Assembly (NCBI GenBank): GCA_944375745.1
Contig: CALWAV010000145.1
Span: 1 to 56,373 of the forward strand
Origin: an uncultured Merdimonas sp.
GTDB lineage: Bacteria > Bacillota > Clostridia > Lachnospirales > Lachnospiraceae
Length of the DNA stretch: 56,373 nt
Direction: 5' to 3'
Of this stretch, positions 8,574-16,558 are shown one piece after another. Made by a program: the position numbers and the translations under genes. A model generated the notes under the pieces. The model worked only from the letters and a program-made list of their open reading frames with translations. It made no database searches and was not told where the DNA came from. Each line of letters opens with the position of its first letter. The stretch's first letter is position 1.

Positions 8574-8658
8574 TGATTTCCACCTCAGCCGTCCTGTCAA
8601 ACCACCATATTTTGTTGCTTTTCAGCCTTCTTTGTCAAAATATGCTATAGTTAGGTTT

Positions 8659-8687
8659 AGTGTATCACAGGGCACTTTCCTTGTCAA
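8659..8687 (-). promoter_or_regulatory. probable sigma-A promoter of the TPR/P-loop gene
   Basis: On the minus strand TTGACA (8687-8682) and TACACT (8664-8659) are 17 bases apart, about 85 bases ahead of the TTG start. The -35 is perfect; the -10 matches 4 of 6 positions. Confidence 0.55.
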
Positions 8688-8765
8688 AAAAAATCTTCCT
8701 CTCCGGAAAGCCTCTATAAGCCTGCTGCAAGCCTTTTTCCTGCTTTCAGATAACAGCAGAAGCCA

Positions 8766-8797
8766 GCAGACGGCCCTGCTTAAGCAGGGCTGTCTGC
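8766..8797 (-). terminator. strong hairpin downstream of degV
   Basis: GCAGAC then GCCCTGCTT, mirrored by AAGCAGGGC and GTCTGC with one G-T mismatch: a 32-base hairpin 20 bases after the degV stop. No clear T-run follows on the minus strand, so it may be a weak terminator or an mRNA-stabilising 3' hairpin. Confidence 0.5.
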
Positions 8798-8816
8798 CGG
8801 CTCCCCTCATGTATCT

Positions 8817-9686
8817 TTATTTGTTCAGAATTCTGGTAGCTCCGATGGCAAGAGAGCCGTCACCAATATGACAGGATACGCTTAAGGACAGCGGATCCAC
8901 ATAACCTACATGATATCCCGGGAAGGCTTCCTCTACTTCCTTTTTGAAGTCCATGGCCTCTTCATAATTGTTTGTATGAGCGATATCCAGATATACCTCA
9001 TGGGCGTCCACGCCGCCGAAACGGGTCTCAATATCCTTTCTTATAGCCTCGAGCATGGTCTGGCGCGCCTGGCGCATGGTTCTTGCCTTGGAAAAAGAAT
9101 CCAGTCTCTCTCCCTGAATCGTCAGCACAGGCTTAAGCCGCAGCATGGTGCCGATAGCCGCCACCGCAGGAGTGATACGTCCGCCCTTCTTCAAGTATTT
9201 CAGCGTGGCCACGGTAATATAGATACTGGAATCCATCCGGGTCGCCTCCAGAACTTCCCGAATCTCCCGGGCGCTTTTCCCTTCTCCAGCCAGCCGGATG
9301 GCCTCTTCCACAGAACGGAGCTGGGTAATGGAAATCCGGTGATTGTTCACCACCTGCACCCGTCCGTCAAAATCATCCGCCAGAGCGATGGCCGTCTGGC
9401 AGGATCCTGACAGGCCGCTGGACATGGGAATATGCACAATTTCATCATATTCCTTCAGAAGATCCTTCCAGAGTGTCAGAACAGACTCCGGGGACGGCTG
9501 GGATGTGGCAATATCCGCATCCTGTTTCAAATATTCATAAAACTCTTCCTGAGTCAGATTGATTCCTTCAAAATATTCTTTCCCATCGATCGTAAAAGGC
9601 ATCGGCAGAACCGAAATTCCCATTTTCTCTGCCAGCTCCTGGGTAATACCGCTGTTGCTGTCTGTTACAATCGCTACCTTACTCAC
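8817..9686 (-). CDS. DegV family fatty-acid-binding protein
   Basis: About 289 residues. The GTG at 9686 is the best start: GGAGAGG lies 5 bases upstream and the protein then begins SKVAIVTDSNSGI, the canonical DegV opening. Further family features are IVHIPMSSGLSGSCQTA, LKYLKKGGRI and the C-terminal GDGSLAIGATRIL. DegV/FakB proteins hold a single fatty acid and pass it to a fatty-acid kinase for phospholipid synthesis. No fakA is in the window. It has its own promoter and follows spoVAE on the same strand. The fatty-acid role is from the family; the actual ligand is unknown. Confidence 0.88.
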   Translation of the reverse strand: MSKVAIVTDSNSGITQELAEKMGISVLPMPFTIDGKEYFEGINLTQEEFYEYLKQDADIATSQPSPESVLTLWKDLLKEYDEIVHIPMSSGLSGSCQTAIALADDFDGRVQVVNNHRISITQLRSVEEAIRLAGEGKSAREIREVLEATRMDSSIYITVATLKYLKKGGRITPAVAAIGTMLRLKPVLTIQGERLDSFSKARTMRQARQTMLEAIRKDIETRFGGVDAHEVYLDIAHTNNYEEAMDFKKEVEEAFPGYHVGYVDPLSLSVSCHIGDGSLAIGATRILNK

Positions 9687-9767
9687 TAAAACCTCTCCTT
9701 CCGCATTCACTGTTTCACACAAAACTGCCCTCAGCAGCTAAAGTCTTCCATTATGCCGCTGAGGGTA

Positions 9768-9796
9768 AGTATAACAGCTTGAAAAGGAAAAGGCAA
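9768..9796 (-). promoter_or_regulatory. probable sigma-A promoter of the degV gene
   Basis: On the minus strand TTGCCT (9796-9791) and TATACT (9773-9768) are 17 bases apart, in the gap between spoVAE and degV. It would make degV expression independent of sporulation. Confidence 0.55.
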
Positions 9797-9801
9797 GCTT
9801 T

Positions 9802-10158
9802 CTATTTCTTCATCTTAGGCTGAAAAACAAGGCTTGCCAGATAGCCGAACACAAGGGCCGCGCAGATCCCCGCCGCGCTGGCTGTGAAGCCTCCCTTAAA
9901 GATTCCCAGAAAGCCATCCGTGTCCACAGCTTCCTTTACTCCCTTCCACAGAGTATTTCCGAATCCCAGCAGCGGAACTGAGGCCCCTGCTCCGGCAAAT
10001 TCCTGAAAAGGCCCGTAAAGCCCCAGCGCTCCCAGCACTGCCCCGCTGCAGACAAGCAGCACCATAATGCGCCCCGGCATCATTTTCGTCTTCTCCATCA
10101 GAATCTGCACCAGCGCGCAGACCGCGCCTCCCACCAGAAATGCTTTCAGATAATCCAT
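9802..10158 (-). CDS. spoVAE: stage V sporulation protein AE (SpoVAE)
   Basis: A 118-residue membrane protein with about four hydrophobic helices. It reads MDYLKAFLVGGAVCALVQIL, then KTKMMPGRIMVLLVCSGAVL and GASVPLLGFGNTLWKGV, matching SpoVAE (SpoVAEb type). The family sits in the spore inner membrane and takes part in dipicolinic acid uptake during sporulation and release during germination. It lies 108 bases downstream of spoVAD in the usual order. Length is normal for the family and nothing appears broken. No promoter is obvious in the gap, so cotranscription with spoVAD is likely. Confidence 0.92.
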   Translation of the reverse strand: MDYLKAFLVGGAVCALVQILMEKTKMMPGRIMVLLVCSGAVLGALGLYGPFQEFAGAGASVPLLGFGNTLWKGVKEAVDTDGFLGIFKGGFTASAAGICAALVFGYLASLVFQPKMKK

Positions 10159-10266
10159 ATTGTTTCCTCCTGTATGAAATCCGCCGGCTTCCCACGGAAA
10201 CCAGACTGTTCCCCGGGCGCGGCACCTGCCGGCCTCCGGCGTTCCGCGCCGCGCGCTGACAACACA

Positions 10267-11283
10267 CTAACAGTGTTCAATAACAACCGCATGGGCGATT
10301 CCCGGAACGCTCTGCCCTTCATTATAGCTGACTGTGGAAAGCAGCGCCCCTGTAGGCACAAACAGAATCCTTTTCCACTGGCCCTTCTCAATCTTCGGCA
10401 GCAGATAAGCCGCCAGCGTCACCGCGGAGCAGGCGCAGCCGCTTCCGCCCGCATGGGTATCCTGGGTCTCCGGGTCAAAAATCAGCATGCCGCAGTCCTG
10501 ATGCCTGCCCTCCAGATCATATCCCCGCTCCGAGGCCAGCTCCAGCAGAATCTTCTGCCCCACGCTTCCCAGATCTCCGGTCACGATACAGTCATAATCG
10601 GAGGGCTGGCGCCCGAAATCCTCCAGATGGGTGCAGATGGTATCGCAGGCCGCCGGAGCCATGCAGGCCCCCATATTCATGGAATCCTTCAGGCCGTAAT
10701 CCACCACCTTTCCCGGAGTCGCTCCCGTAATCCGGGCCTTCCCGCCGCTGTGGGCCAGAACAAAAGCTCCGCTTCCCGTAACCGTCCAGGTGGCGGACAG
10801 CGGCCGCTGTCCGCCGTACTCCAACGGATACCGAAACTGCTTCTCCGCGCTGCCGAAATGGCTGGAGGTCAGGGCCAGCACCGCATCCGAATACCCACCC
10901 TGCACCGTCATTGCCCCCAGCATCAGCGCCTCCCCGATGGTAGAGCAGGCCCCATACAGGCCAAACAGCGGAAGCTTCAAATCAATGACTCCGAAAGAGG
11001 TGGCAATCAGCTGCCCCAGCAGATCACCCGAAAAAAGATACCGGACCGGCGGCACTCCCGGCCCCGCCTTCTCCATGGCCAGCCTGGCCGCCTTCTTCTG
11101 CAGCGCGCTCTCCGCCTCCTCCCAGGAAGCCTGTCCCACCATCGGGTCCTCCTCCACCTGGTCAAAAAGCGCTCCCAGCGGCCCTTCACTCTCCTTTTTC
11201 CCCACAACAGAAGCCGCGCTCACGATGTGAGGCGGCTCCCGGAACTGAATACTCTGTTTTCCTATGATTGTCTCTGCGCTCAA
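10267..11283 (-). CDS. spoVAD: stage V sporulation protein AD (SpoVAD), dipicolinate-binding
   Basis: A 338-residue protein with thiolase-like fold signatures: FGLYGACSTIGEALMLGA around 130-150, then TSSHFGSAEKQFRYP, TGDLGSVGQKILLEL and HAGGSGCACSAVTLAAY. SpoVAD binds dipicolinic acid at the outer face of the spore inner membrane. The start is the TTG at 11283, preceded by GGAAAGG; no better ATG lies in frame. In most spore-formers spoVAD directly follows spoVAC; here spoVAC is 4.25 kb away, and a forespore-type promoter candidate lies 37 bases upstream of this start. The protein looks intact. Confidence 0.93.
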   Translation of the reverse strand: MSAETIIGKQSIQFREPPHIVSAASVVGKKESEGPLGALFDQVEEDPMVGQASWEEAESALQKKAARLAMEKAGPGVPPVRYLFSGDLLGQLIATSFGVIDLKLPLFGLYGACSTIGEALMLGAMTVQGGYSDAVLALTSSHFGSAEKQFRYPLEYGGQRPLSATWTVTGSGAFVLAHSGGKARITGATPGKVVDYGLKDSMNMGACMAPAACDTICTHLEDFGRQPSDYDCIVTGDLGSVGQKILLELASERGYDLEGRHQDCGMLIFDPETQDTHAGGSGCACSAVTLAAYLLPKIEKGQWKRILFVPTGALLSTVSYNEGQSVPGIAHAVVIEHC

Positions 11284-11319
11284 TGTTCCTTTCCGTCCTT
11301 TCCCCAGCTCTTACGCTGT

Positions 11320-11348
11320 TATTTTATCCAAGCATCATTATTTTATGC
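11320..11348 (-). promoter_or_regulatory. candidate forespore (sigma-F/sigma-G) promoter for spoVAD-spoVAE
   Basis: On the minus strand GCATA (11348-11344) and GGATAAAATA (11329-11320) are separated by 14 bases. Both boxes fit the sigma-F form GYWTA and GGNNANANT; the usual spacing is 15. It is placed to restore forespore expression to spoVAD, which is now cut off from the main operon promoter. Confidence 0.5.
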
Positions 11349-11403
11349 TCGGAGGGAGGGAAATATGACGGGGTTCTCTTTAATCTTTTCAGCTATTTCT
11401 ATT

Positions 11404-11740
11404 TTACTCACTTGGCACAGTATCTGCTCCTGCTGCTTTTGCAGGGAGGCCGTATTGGCTGGAAATTTTATTTTTTTTAATATTTTGAGCAGTCCGTTTA
11501 AACATAAGCTTTCTCAGCAGGTTTGGTTTCCCTATTTTCACTTTGCTTCCATCATAGGAGAAATTTGTTTTACTGATTCCATTTTCAAGTTTTTCGTTAT
11601 ATTCCTCAAAAACAACTTCGCATTGCTCTTCTGTGATAGCCCGCACTTCCATACCTATAATCTTATAGAAAGTATCACTTTGAAAGGAAAATCTGTAAAG
11701 CACAGGATATTCATATTCCAGCAGCTTAACAACAGCAACA
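11404..11740 (-). pseudogene. unrecognised coding remnant downstream of the truncated PTS gene
   Basis: An open frame of about 110 codons reads EYEYPVLYRFSFQSDTFYKI, GMEVRAITEEQCEVVFEEYN and KPNLLRKLMFKRTAQNIKKN, ending ADTVPSE. It has a protein-like, Lys/Glu-rich composition but no start codon or ribosome-binding site nearby; its frame enters from the out-of-frame 3' end of the PTS gene. It may be the C-terminal remnant of another gene joined by deletion. I do not recognise the family. The stretch is A+T-rich compared with spoVAD next to it. Confidence 0.4.
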
Positions 11741-12853
11741 TTAGCCGGTCTTTTTATATTTTTCTGTCTGTTTGACAGTTTCTGATATTCCCTTCTTATC
11801 TTTATCTTTCTGTACGGCTGCAATCGCAAGCGCTGTTCCGCCTGCCGCCATATTTCCAATTAATGCCGTCGGAAGCTTAATGGGATCATATCCCATTGCG
11901 GCATGCAATTCTGCCTGAAGATTGGCTGTAGCTTTGTCAAGACCAAGCATAACAATATAAGGATTCAATACTGCGAATACAGTCACGGCCAGCCAGCCCG
12001 CTCTGTCCATCATAGCTGTCATAATCATTCCTACATACCGGCTAACCCATGTCCCAATCGGTCCTAAGAAAACCAGCGTTGCAGGAACTACAATCAACAT
12101 GGAAATCAGAGGCTTCAGTGTATAGCTAATGGATTCTGGCAGTATCTTCTTTAACAGTTTGTCGATATAGTACATCAAGCCCAATCCCATCACCACAGGA
12201 AGAATACTGTTGTTATAATCCACCTGAGGAATGGATAAACCAAAAATAGAAAGGCCGGCAACATTGCAGATATTCGGATGGATCAGAATCGCTCCCAGCA
12301 AACCTCCCAGTACAGGTTCCAGTTTCAATCTCTTTGCTGTCGCGTAACCAATCCAGATGGGCAGCCAGTTAAATCCGGCTCTGAATATATTCAACAGCAC
12401 ATCTACAGTCGGATTCTCTCCCATCCCGAAGTAATTTATCATCAAATTTCGGATAGCCAGAATCAGTCCTCCAACAATCAGAGCTGGAACAACCGGCATA
12501 AAAATAGAAGCACTGAAACCGCCTACTTTATGCATATAATACAAGAAGTCTTTTTTCTCATCATCGCCACCCGCAGGCAGATTTTCTTTTCCGTGGCTCT
12601 TTTCATCGTATCCGGAAACCTCCAGAAAATCATTATATGCTTCATTGACATTTGGCCCGATAATCACCTGTACCTCTCCGCCTTTTGCAACTACACCGGC
12701 CACCTTATCCGCCGCTTTGATTGCATCTATGTTTACCAGACTTCTGCTTTTATAAACGATTCTTAATCTCGACGCGCACCGTTCCACAAAAACAATATTA
12801 TCAAGTCCCCCAACATTTTCTAAAACAACTTTAGACATCTCCCGATAATTCAT
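11741..12853 (-). pseudogene. PTS EIIBC permease of the glucose/glucoside superfamily, C-terminally truncated
   Basis: Start ATG at 12853, with AAGGAG five bases upstream. Residues 1-80 are an EIIB domain with the phosphorylated cysteine in VERCASRLRIVY. Residues 110-365 are an EIIC domain with GGFSASIFMPVVPALIVGG, PVLGGLLGAI and GNMAAGGTALAIAAV. The normal continuation after ALAIA and a Lys-rich turn, including the GITEPALYG motif and the last helices (about 80-100 residues), is missing; the reading ends with an unrelated Lys-rich tail. At 370 residues it is short for a B-C protein. Glucoside or glucose-type sugar transport was the likely original role. Confidence 0.7.
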
Positions 12854-13013
12854 ACCTTCTCCTTTCATTGATTGCGCAGTCATCGTCGCTTATGTAATAT
12901 ACAGGATTGGACAAACACATATTTACAAATTATCGAGCTCACTGTACTTATGCTTTCTGCTTCTGGCCAAAAAGCAGCATGCCCTATTCCTTATTACCCC
13001 ATTCCCCCATTTG

Positions 13014-13454
13014 TCAGTCTATCGTTTCAAAAATAATGTCGTTTCTCTTCACCTCTCCTTCAGAATGCAAAATTTGTATTTTCTTATTTAGGCATATGAT
13101 TATCAACGAATCATCATATCCTTTCCTTCTGATATAATCCCAATTTACAATTGAGAGCAGCGTATTCTCAGATACCTTGTCCCCTATCTTCACCTTGGAT
13201 TTAAACGGTTTTCCATTAAGTTTAACCGTATCTACCCCCATATGAATCATAAACTCGGAGCCATCTTCCGCTTTTATCCCTATGGCATGCCCCGTCTCAT
13301 ACAGCATTATTATCTCTCCTGCAACTGGTGCATATACTTTAGATTCTTTCGTCTTTACTGCCGCTCCATCACCTATCATTTTTTCAGAGAAAACTTCATC
13401 CGGCACATCTTCTATCCTGATCAGCCTGCCATTTAAAGGGCTTTTTACTTTAAC
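13014..13454 (-). pseudogene. PTS EIIA component (glucose/Crr family), 5' end replaced
   Basis: From about 13451 the frame encodes a full EIIA(Glc)-type domain: KVKSPLNGRLIRIEDVPDEV, FSEKMIGDGAAV, LYETGHAIGIKAEDG and FMIHMGVDTVKLNG, with both histidines of the active site (the phosphorylated one in MIHMGVDT). Upstream the frame stays open, but only as antisense of a DeoR-type gene on the other strand, and no ribosome-binding site or start is convincing. The original start and its promoter seem to have been deleted. It precedes the EIIBC gene by 160 bases; together they would have formed a complete glucose-class PTS. Confidence 0.65.
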
Positions 13455-13827
13455 GGAATTAGCTCGAAAAGAAAATGTAGAGCTCCTTATTGTTGGAGGG
13501 CTGTTGAGCAAAAATGACATGATTATTTTTAGTGAAGAATCTGCTAAATTCATCCATAAGCAGACCGCCAACATTGCATTTATTGGTACAAGTTTTGTCA
13601 GCTGCAACAACGGATATACCTTGTTTAAACGTGCCGATAAAGAAATTAAAAAAGCATATATGCAGATTTCTGATAATGTTTACTGCGTTGTGGATTCCAG
13701 CAAATTCGAGCAGAAAGCGCTTACAAGACTTGCTCGGGTTTCGGAAATGCCTAATTTAATTACAGATTCCTGTTTGGATGATGAATTAAAGGCTTTATAC
13801 ACACAAAATAATTTCAACATTATATAA
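13447..13827 (+). pseudogene. DeoR-family regulator, C-terminal sensor half only
   Basis: About 126 codons match the DeoR sugar-phosphate sensor domain: LARKENVELLIVGG, then NIAFIGTSFVSCNNGYTLF, VYCVVDSSKFEQKAL and MPNLITDSCLDDELKALY, ending in the family-typical NFNII. The N-terminal winged-helix domain and first part of the sensor (about 120 residues) are missing. Upstream the frame runs only through the antisense of the EIIA gene. A regulator divergent from a PTS is a common layout, so a single deletion removing both 5' ends and the shared promoter explains this head-to-head join. Confidence 0.75.
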
Positions 13828-13837
13828 AAATGATATT

Positions 13838-13907
13838 AAAAAGGAGACAGTCCAGTGAAAGTTCAAGGCTTTAGAAAACCTGAATTTCACAGAACTGTCT
13901 CCTTTTT
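13838..13907. terminator. long bidirectional terminator-like stem-loop
   Basis: AAAAAGGAGACAGT (13838-13851) pairs perfectly with ACTGTCTCCTTTTT (13894-13907). An inner imperfect stem, GTGAAA...CAAGG with CCTGAATTTCAC, folds the rest. T-runs follow the stem on both strands, fitting a terminator shared by the DeoR remnant and the symporter gene. A small hairpin-type mobile element is an alternative. Confidence 0.65.
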
Positions 13908-13989
13908 AACATCAAGAGTCAAAAATCAGCATTAACCGACAATCCACAATAATTTTTTCAATATTCTTTTCAGTATTCCCGCGGCTTCT

Positions 13990-15387
13990 TTAATCCTCCA
14001 CCACCGGTACCGGTTCCTCGTCCCAGGCATCCAGATCATTGATATACTTCTTTGTCTCCTTCGAAATCACATTGGACAGAAGGAGGACTGCAATCAGGTT
14101 CGGAATGGCCATCAGGGCATTCAGAATGTCCGCGATATCCCACACCATATCCAGCGCCACTACAGGAGCGATGGCTGCTACAATCACATAGAGAGCCCGG
14201 TAGGGAATCAGTCCCTTCTTGCCGGCAAAATACTCTACCGCGCGCTCTCCGTAATAAGCCCAGCCAAGGACAGTAGAAAAGGCGAAGCAGATAATTCCAA
14301 GAGTCAGAACAACCGGTCCGAAATAGGGAATCTGGCCGAAGGCAAGGGTAGTCAGAATGCCGCCATCGGTAATCTCACCCATGTTGATGGCAGGATTTTT
14401 CATAATCGTTGTCACCAGCACAAGGCCTGTCATCAGGCAGACCACTACCGTATCCCAGAAGGTTCCTGTGGAGGATACCAGAGCCTGGCGTACCGGATTT
14501 CTGGTCTGAGCAGCTGCAGCCGCAATGGGCGCAGAACCCATACCGGATTCATTGGAGAACAGGCCTCTGGCGGTTCCGTAGCGCATGGCAGTCATGATTC
14601 CGGTTCCCACCAGGCCGCCTGCTGCCGCGCCCGGCTGGAAGGCCAGTCTTATAATGGTCTTAATAGCCGGAATGATAAAATCATAGTTGATTCCCAGAAT
14701 AATGATACAGCCCACCACATAGAAAACAGCCATAAAGGGAACCAGCTTCTCGCATACATTTGCGATGGATTTGATGCCGCCGAAGATTACCACGCCGGTC
14801 AGCGCAGCCACGATCAAGCCCACAATCCATCCCTGGATTCCCACGTTTTCTTCCACAATATTAGCGATAGCGTTTACCTGGGTAGCGCAGCCGATTCCGA
14901 AGGAAGCGACTCCCGCGAACACGGCAAACAGCATGCCAAGAACCGCGCCAAATTTCTTCCATTTCAGTCCTCGGGAAAGGGCGTACATGGCGCCGCCCTG
15001 CATACGTCCGTCCTTTTTCTTCACCCGGTATTTTACGGCAATCAGAGACTCCGCGTATTTTGTGGCAATGCCGAAGACGCCGGAAAGCCAGCACCAGAGC
15101 ACCGCCCCCGGGCCGCCCAACGCGACCGCCGTACCTACGCCTACAATATTTCCTGTGCCGATGGTAGCTGCCAGAGCCGTAGTCAGAGCGCCGAAATTCG
15201 ACACTTCTCCCTCAGCGTCCGGATCCTTTGTCACAGAAAGCTTGATTCCCTTTGTAATGGATTTCCACTGAATAAAGCCTGTCTTGAACGTCATAAACAC
15301 ATGGGTGCCCAAAAGCAGAAGGATCAGCCACCAGCCCCAGACTGCGTCATCGACCGCAGTAATGATATTTCCTATCGTTTCCATCAT
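13990..15387 (-). CDS. alanine/glycine:sodium symporter (AGCS family)
   Basis: About 465 residues, start ATG at 15387 with an AGAGGGA site upstream. About 10-11 membrane helices. Family signatures are present: GALTTALAATIGTGNIVGVGTAVALGGPGA (family motif near residue 75), FSNESGMGSAPIAAAAAQT and AFSTVLGWAYYGERAVEYF. AGCS carriers import alanine or glycine with sodium across the cytoplasmic membrane. The gene lies between spoVAC and the broken PTS genes, so it is part of the DNA that separates spoVAC from spoVAD. Its GC content resembles the chromosome more than the PTS segment does. It appears intact. Confidence 0.92.
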   Translation of the reverse strand: MMETIGNIITAVDDAVWGWWLILLLLGTHVFMTFKTGFIQWKSITKGIKLSVTKDPDAEGEVSNFGALTTALAATIGTGNIVGVGTAVALGGPGAVLWCWLSGVFGIATKYAESLIAVKYRVKKKDGRMQGGAMYALSRGLKWKKFGAVLGMLFAVFAGVASFGIGCATQVNAIANIVEENVGIQGWIVGLIVAALTGVVIFGGIKSIANVCEKLVPFMAVFYVVGCIIILGINYDFIIPAIKTIIRLAFQPGAAAGGLVGTGIMTAMRYGTARGLFSNESGMGSAPIAAAAAQTRNPVRQALVSSTGTFWDTVVVCLMTGLVLVTTIMKNPAINMGEITDGGILTTLAFGQIPYFGPVVLTLGIICFAFSTVLGWAYYGERAVEYFAGKKGLIPYRALYVIVAAIAPVVALDMVWDIADILNALMAIPNLIAVLLLSNVISKETKKYINDLDAWDEEPVPVVED

Positions 15388-15444
15388 AAGCGTTCCCTCT
15401 CTCTCCTCCGGTCCGCCTGAAGCCAGCCGGATGTTTTCTCTTAC

Positions 15445-15476
15445 GAAAAAAGAGCATCGGCAAACTGTCGATGCTC
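15445..15476 (-). terminator. intrinsic terminator between spoVAC and the symporter gene
   Basis: On the minus strand GAGCATCG and CGATGCTC form an 8-bp stem with a 9-base loop, followed by seven T (7 A on the plus strand, 15445-15451). It should end spoVAC transcripts. A weak promoter candidate (TTGCAA 15527-15522, TAAACT 15504-15499, 17-base spacer) lies upstream of it, so it might also attenuate symporter expression. Confidence 0.72.
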
Positions 15477-15535
15477 TCCTCCACGTCACCATGATATAAG
15501 TTTAATGCAGTATAGAGAAAATTGCAAATATTTTT

Positions 15536-16033
15536 TCACATTACTCCCGCCAGCTTCAGCACCCAGTACGCCAGCCCCAGGAGCCAGCTGGTGAAGATGC
15601 CGTACAGAATCACCGGACCGGCTATGGTAAAAATCTTGCAGCCGATTCCAAAGACCTGTCCTTCCTTCTGATACTCAATGGCAGGCGCCGCCACGCTGTT
15701 GGCAAAGCCTGTGATAGGCACCAGCGCTCCCGCGCCTCCCCACTTTGCGACAGCCGGAAAAATGTTAAAGCCGGTAAGGACAACACTCAAAAGGACCAGA
15801 AGCACAGAGCACCAGGCTCCGGCTGCATCCTTATCCAGTCCCATAGATCCGGCAAAATTCAATACCGCCTGTCCAATGCAGCAAATCAGGCCCCCTGTCA
15901 CAAAGGCTTTTGCCATCTGGGCTCCCAGACTGTGGGTAGGCGTCACCTGTTTTACATATTCGTTGTACTTCTGTTCTCCTTCTGAACTGAGCTGTACCTG
16001 ATCTTCTTTTCCATGTTCCATAAATTCATTCAT
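15536..16033 (-). CDS. spoVAC: stage V sporulation protein AC (SpoVAC)
   Basis: A 165-residue membrane protein. A hydrophilic N-terminus with YNEYVKQVTPTHSLGAQM is followed by four helices, including AFVTGGLICCIGQAVLNFA and GFNIFPAVAKWGGAGALVPITGFANSV, the most conserved SpoVAC stretch. SpoVAC behaves as a mechanosensitive channel in the spore inner membrane and is needed for dipicolinate movement. It follows spoVAB after 104 bases. Normally spoVAD would come next; instead there is a terminator, a symporter and broken PTS genes. The first ATG at 16033 has AGGAGG 13 bases upstream; a second ATG four codons in is an alternative. Confidence 0.93.
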   Translation of the reverse strand: MNEFMEHGKEDQVQLSSEGEQKYNEYVKQVTPTHSLGAQMAKAFVTGGLICCIGQAVLNFAGSMGLDKDAAGAWCSVLLVLLSVVLTGFNIFPAVAKWGGAGALVPITGFANSVAAPAIEYQKEGQVFGIGCKIFTIAGPVILYGIFTSWLLGLAYWVLKLAGVM

Positions 16034-16137
16034 CGTTTTCGTCTGCTCCTCCTGTCCCTGCCTGTTTCAGCCTGCTCCAGCCTTTTCCTCTCTCCGCCTG
16101 TTTCAGGTCTTTTCCGATTTTCTCTGTATCCGCCTGT

Positions 16138-16554
16138 TTAAAAACGGAAATAATAAAAAATCAAAGAACCGGCAGTCCGGCCCAGAGCCATGCTTATAAT
16201 CACCAGCTCCAGACCCCGGCGGAAATTCACCCGTCTGGAAAAAATCGGGATAATATTGATAATTTCCGTCAGCGCCATGGCCCAGGCTCCCACAAAAATA
16301 CCGGCAAAAATTCCGAAAATACCAGCTCCCGCATCCCCAAACGGCAGGGGAAACCGATAGATACTGATCAGATTTCCAATGATGCCGCCTGCCGCCACCG
16401 CATCTTCATATAAGAGAATCTGCCGTGCTGTGTGAGTCTGATCCGCAAACTCCGCCACCAGTCCCAGAGCGATAATCAGGGCAAAAAGGCCGCCTGCCAC
16501 AGCCAGGCCGCTGCACAGTCCCACCACTGCCATCAGAAGTTCTTTCCACCACAT
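16138..16554 (-). CDS. spoVAB: stage V sporulation protein AB (SpoVAB)
   Basis: About 138 residues, taken from the ATG at 16554, five bases after the spoVAA stop; a longer in-frame start would overlap spoVAA heavily. The protein has four hydrophobic segments and the SpoVAB block YEDAVAAGGIIGNLISIYRF, followed by IFAGIFVGAWAMALTEIINIIP and LGRTAGSLIFYYFRF. SpoVAB is a membrane partner of the SpoVA dipicolinate channel, found in Bacillus and in clostridia that keep the long version of the operon. The tight spacing with spoVAA indicates translational coupling. Confidence 0.85.
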   Translation of the reverse strand: MWWKELLMAVVGLCSGLAVAGGLFALIIALGLVAEFADQTHTARQILLYEDAVAAGGIIGNLISIYRFPLPFGDAGAGIFGIFAGIFVGAWAMALTEIINIIPIFSRRVNFRRGLELVIISMALGRTAGSLIFYYFRF

Positions 16555-16558
16555 TTCT

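Noticed and set aside
8601-8816. A small gene between the TPR/P-loop gene and degV
   Set aside because: Short frames exist on both strands, but the region is taken up by a promoter and a hairpin, and no frame has a ribosome-binding site.
11284-15535. Prophage or integrative element between spoVAC and spoVAD
   Set aside because: No integrase, phage or conjugation genes, and no tRNA or direct-repeat attachment sites. The content is only transporter and regulator genes.
15388-15535. Glycine riboswitch before the alanine/glycine symporter
   Set aside because: The leader is too short and lacks the conserved glycine-aptamer cores; only a terminator-type hairpin is visible.
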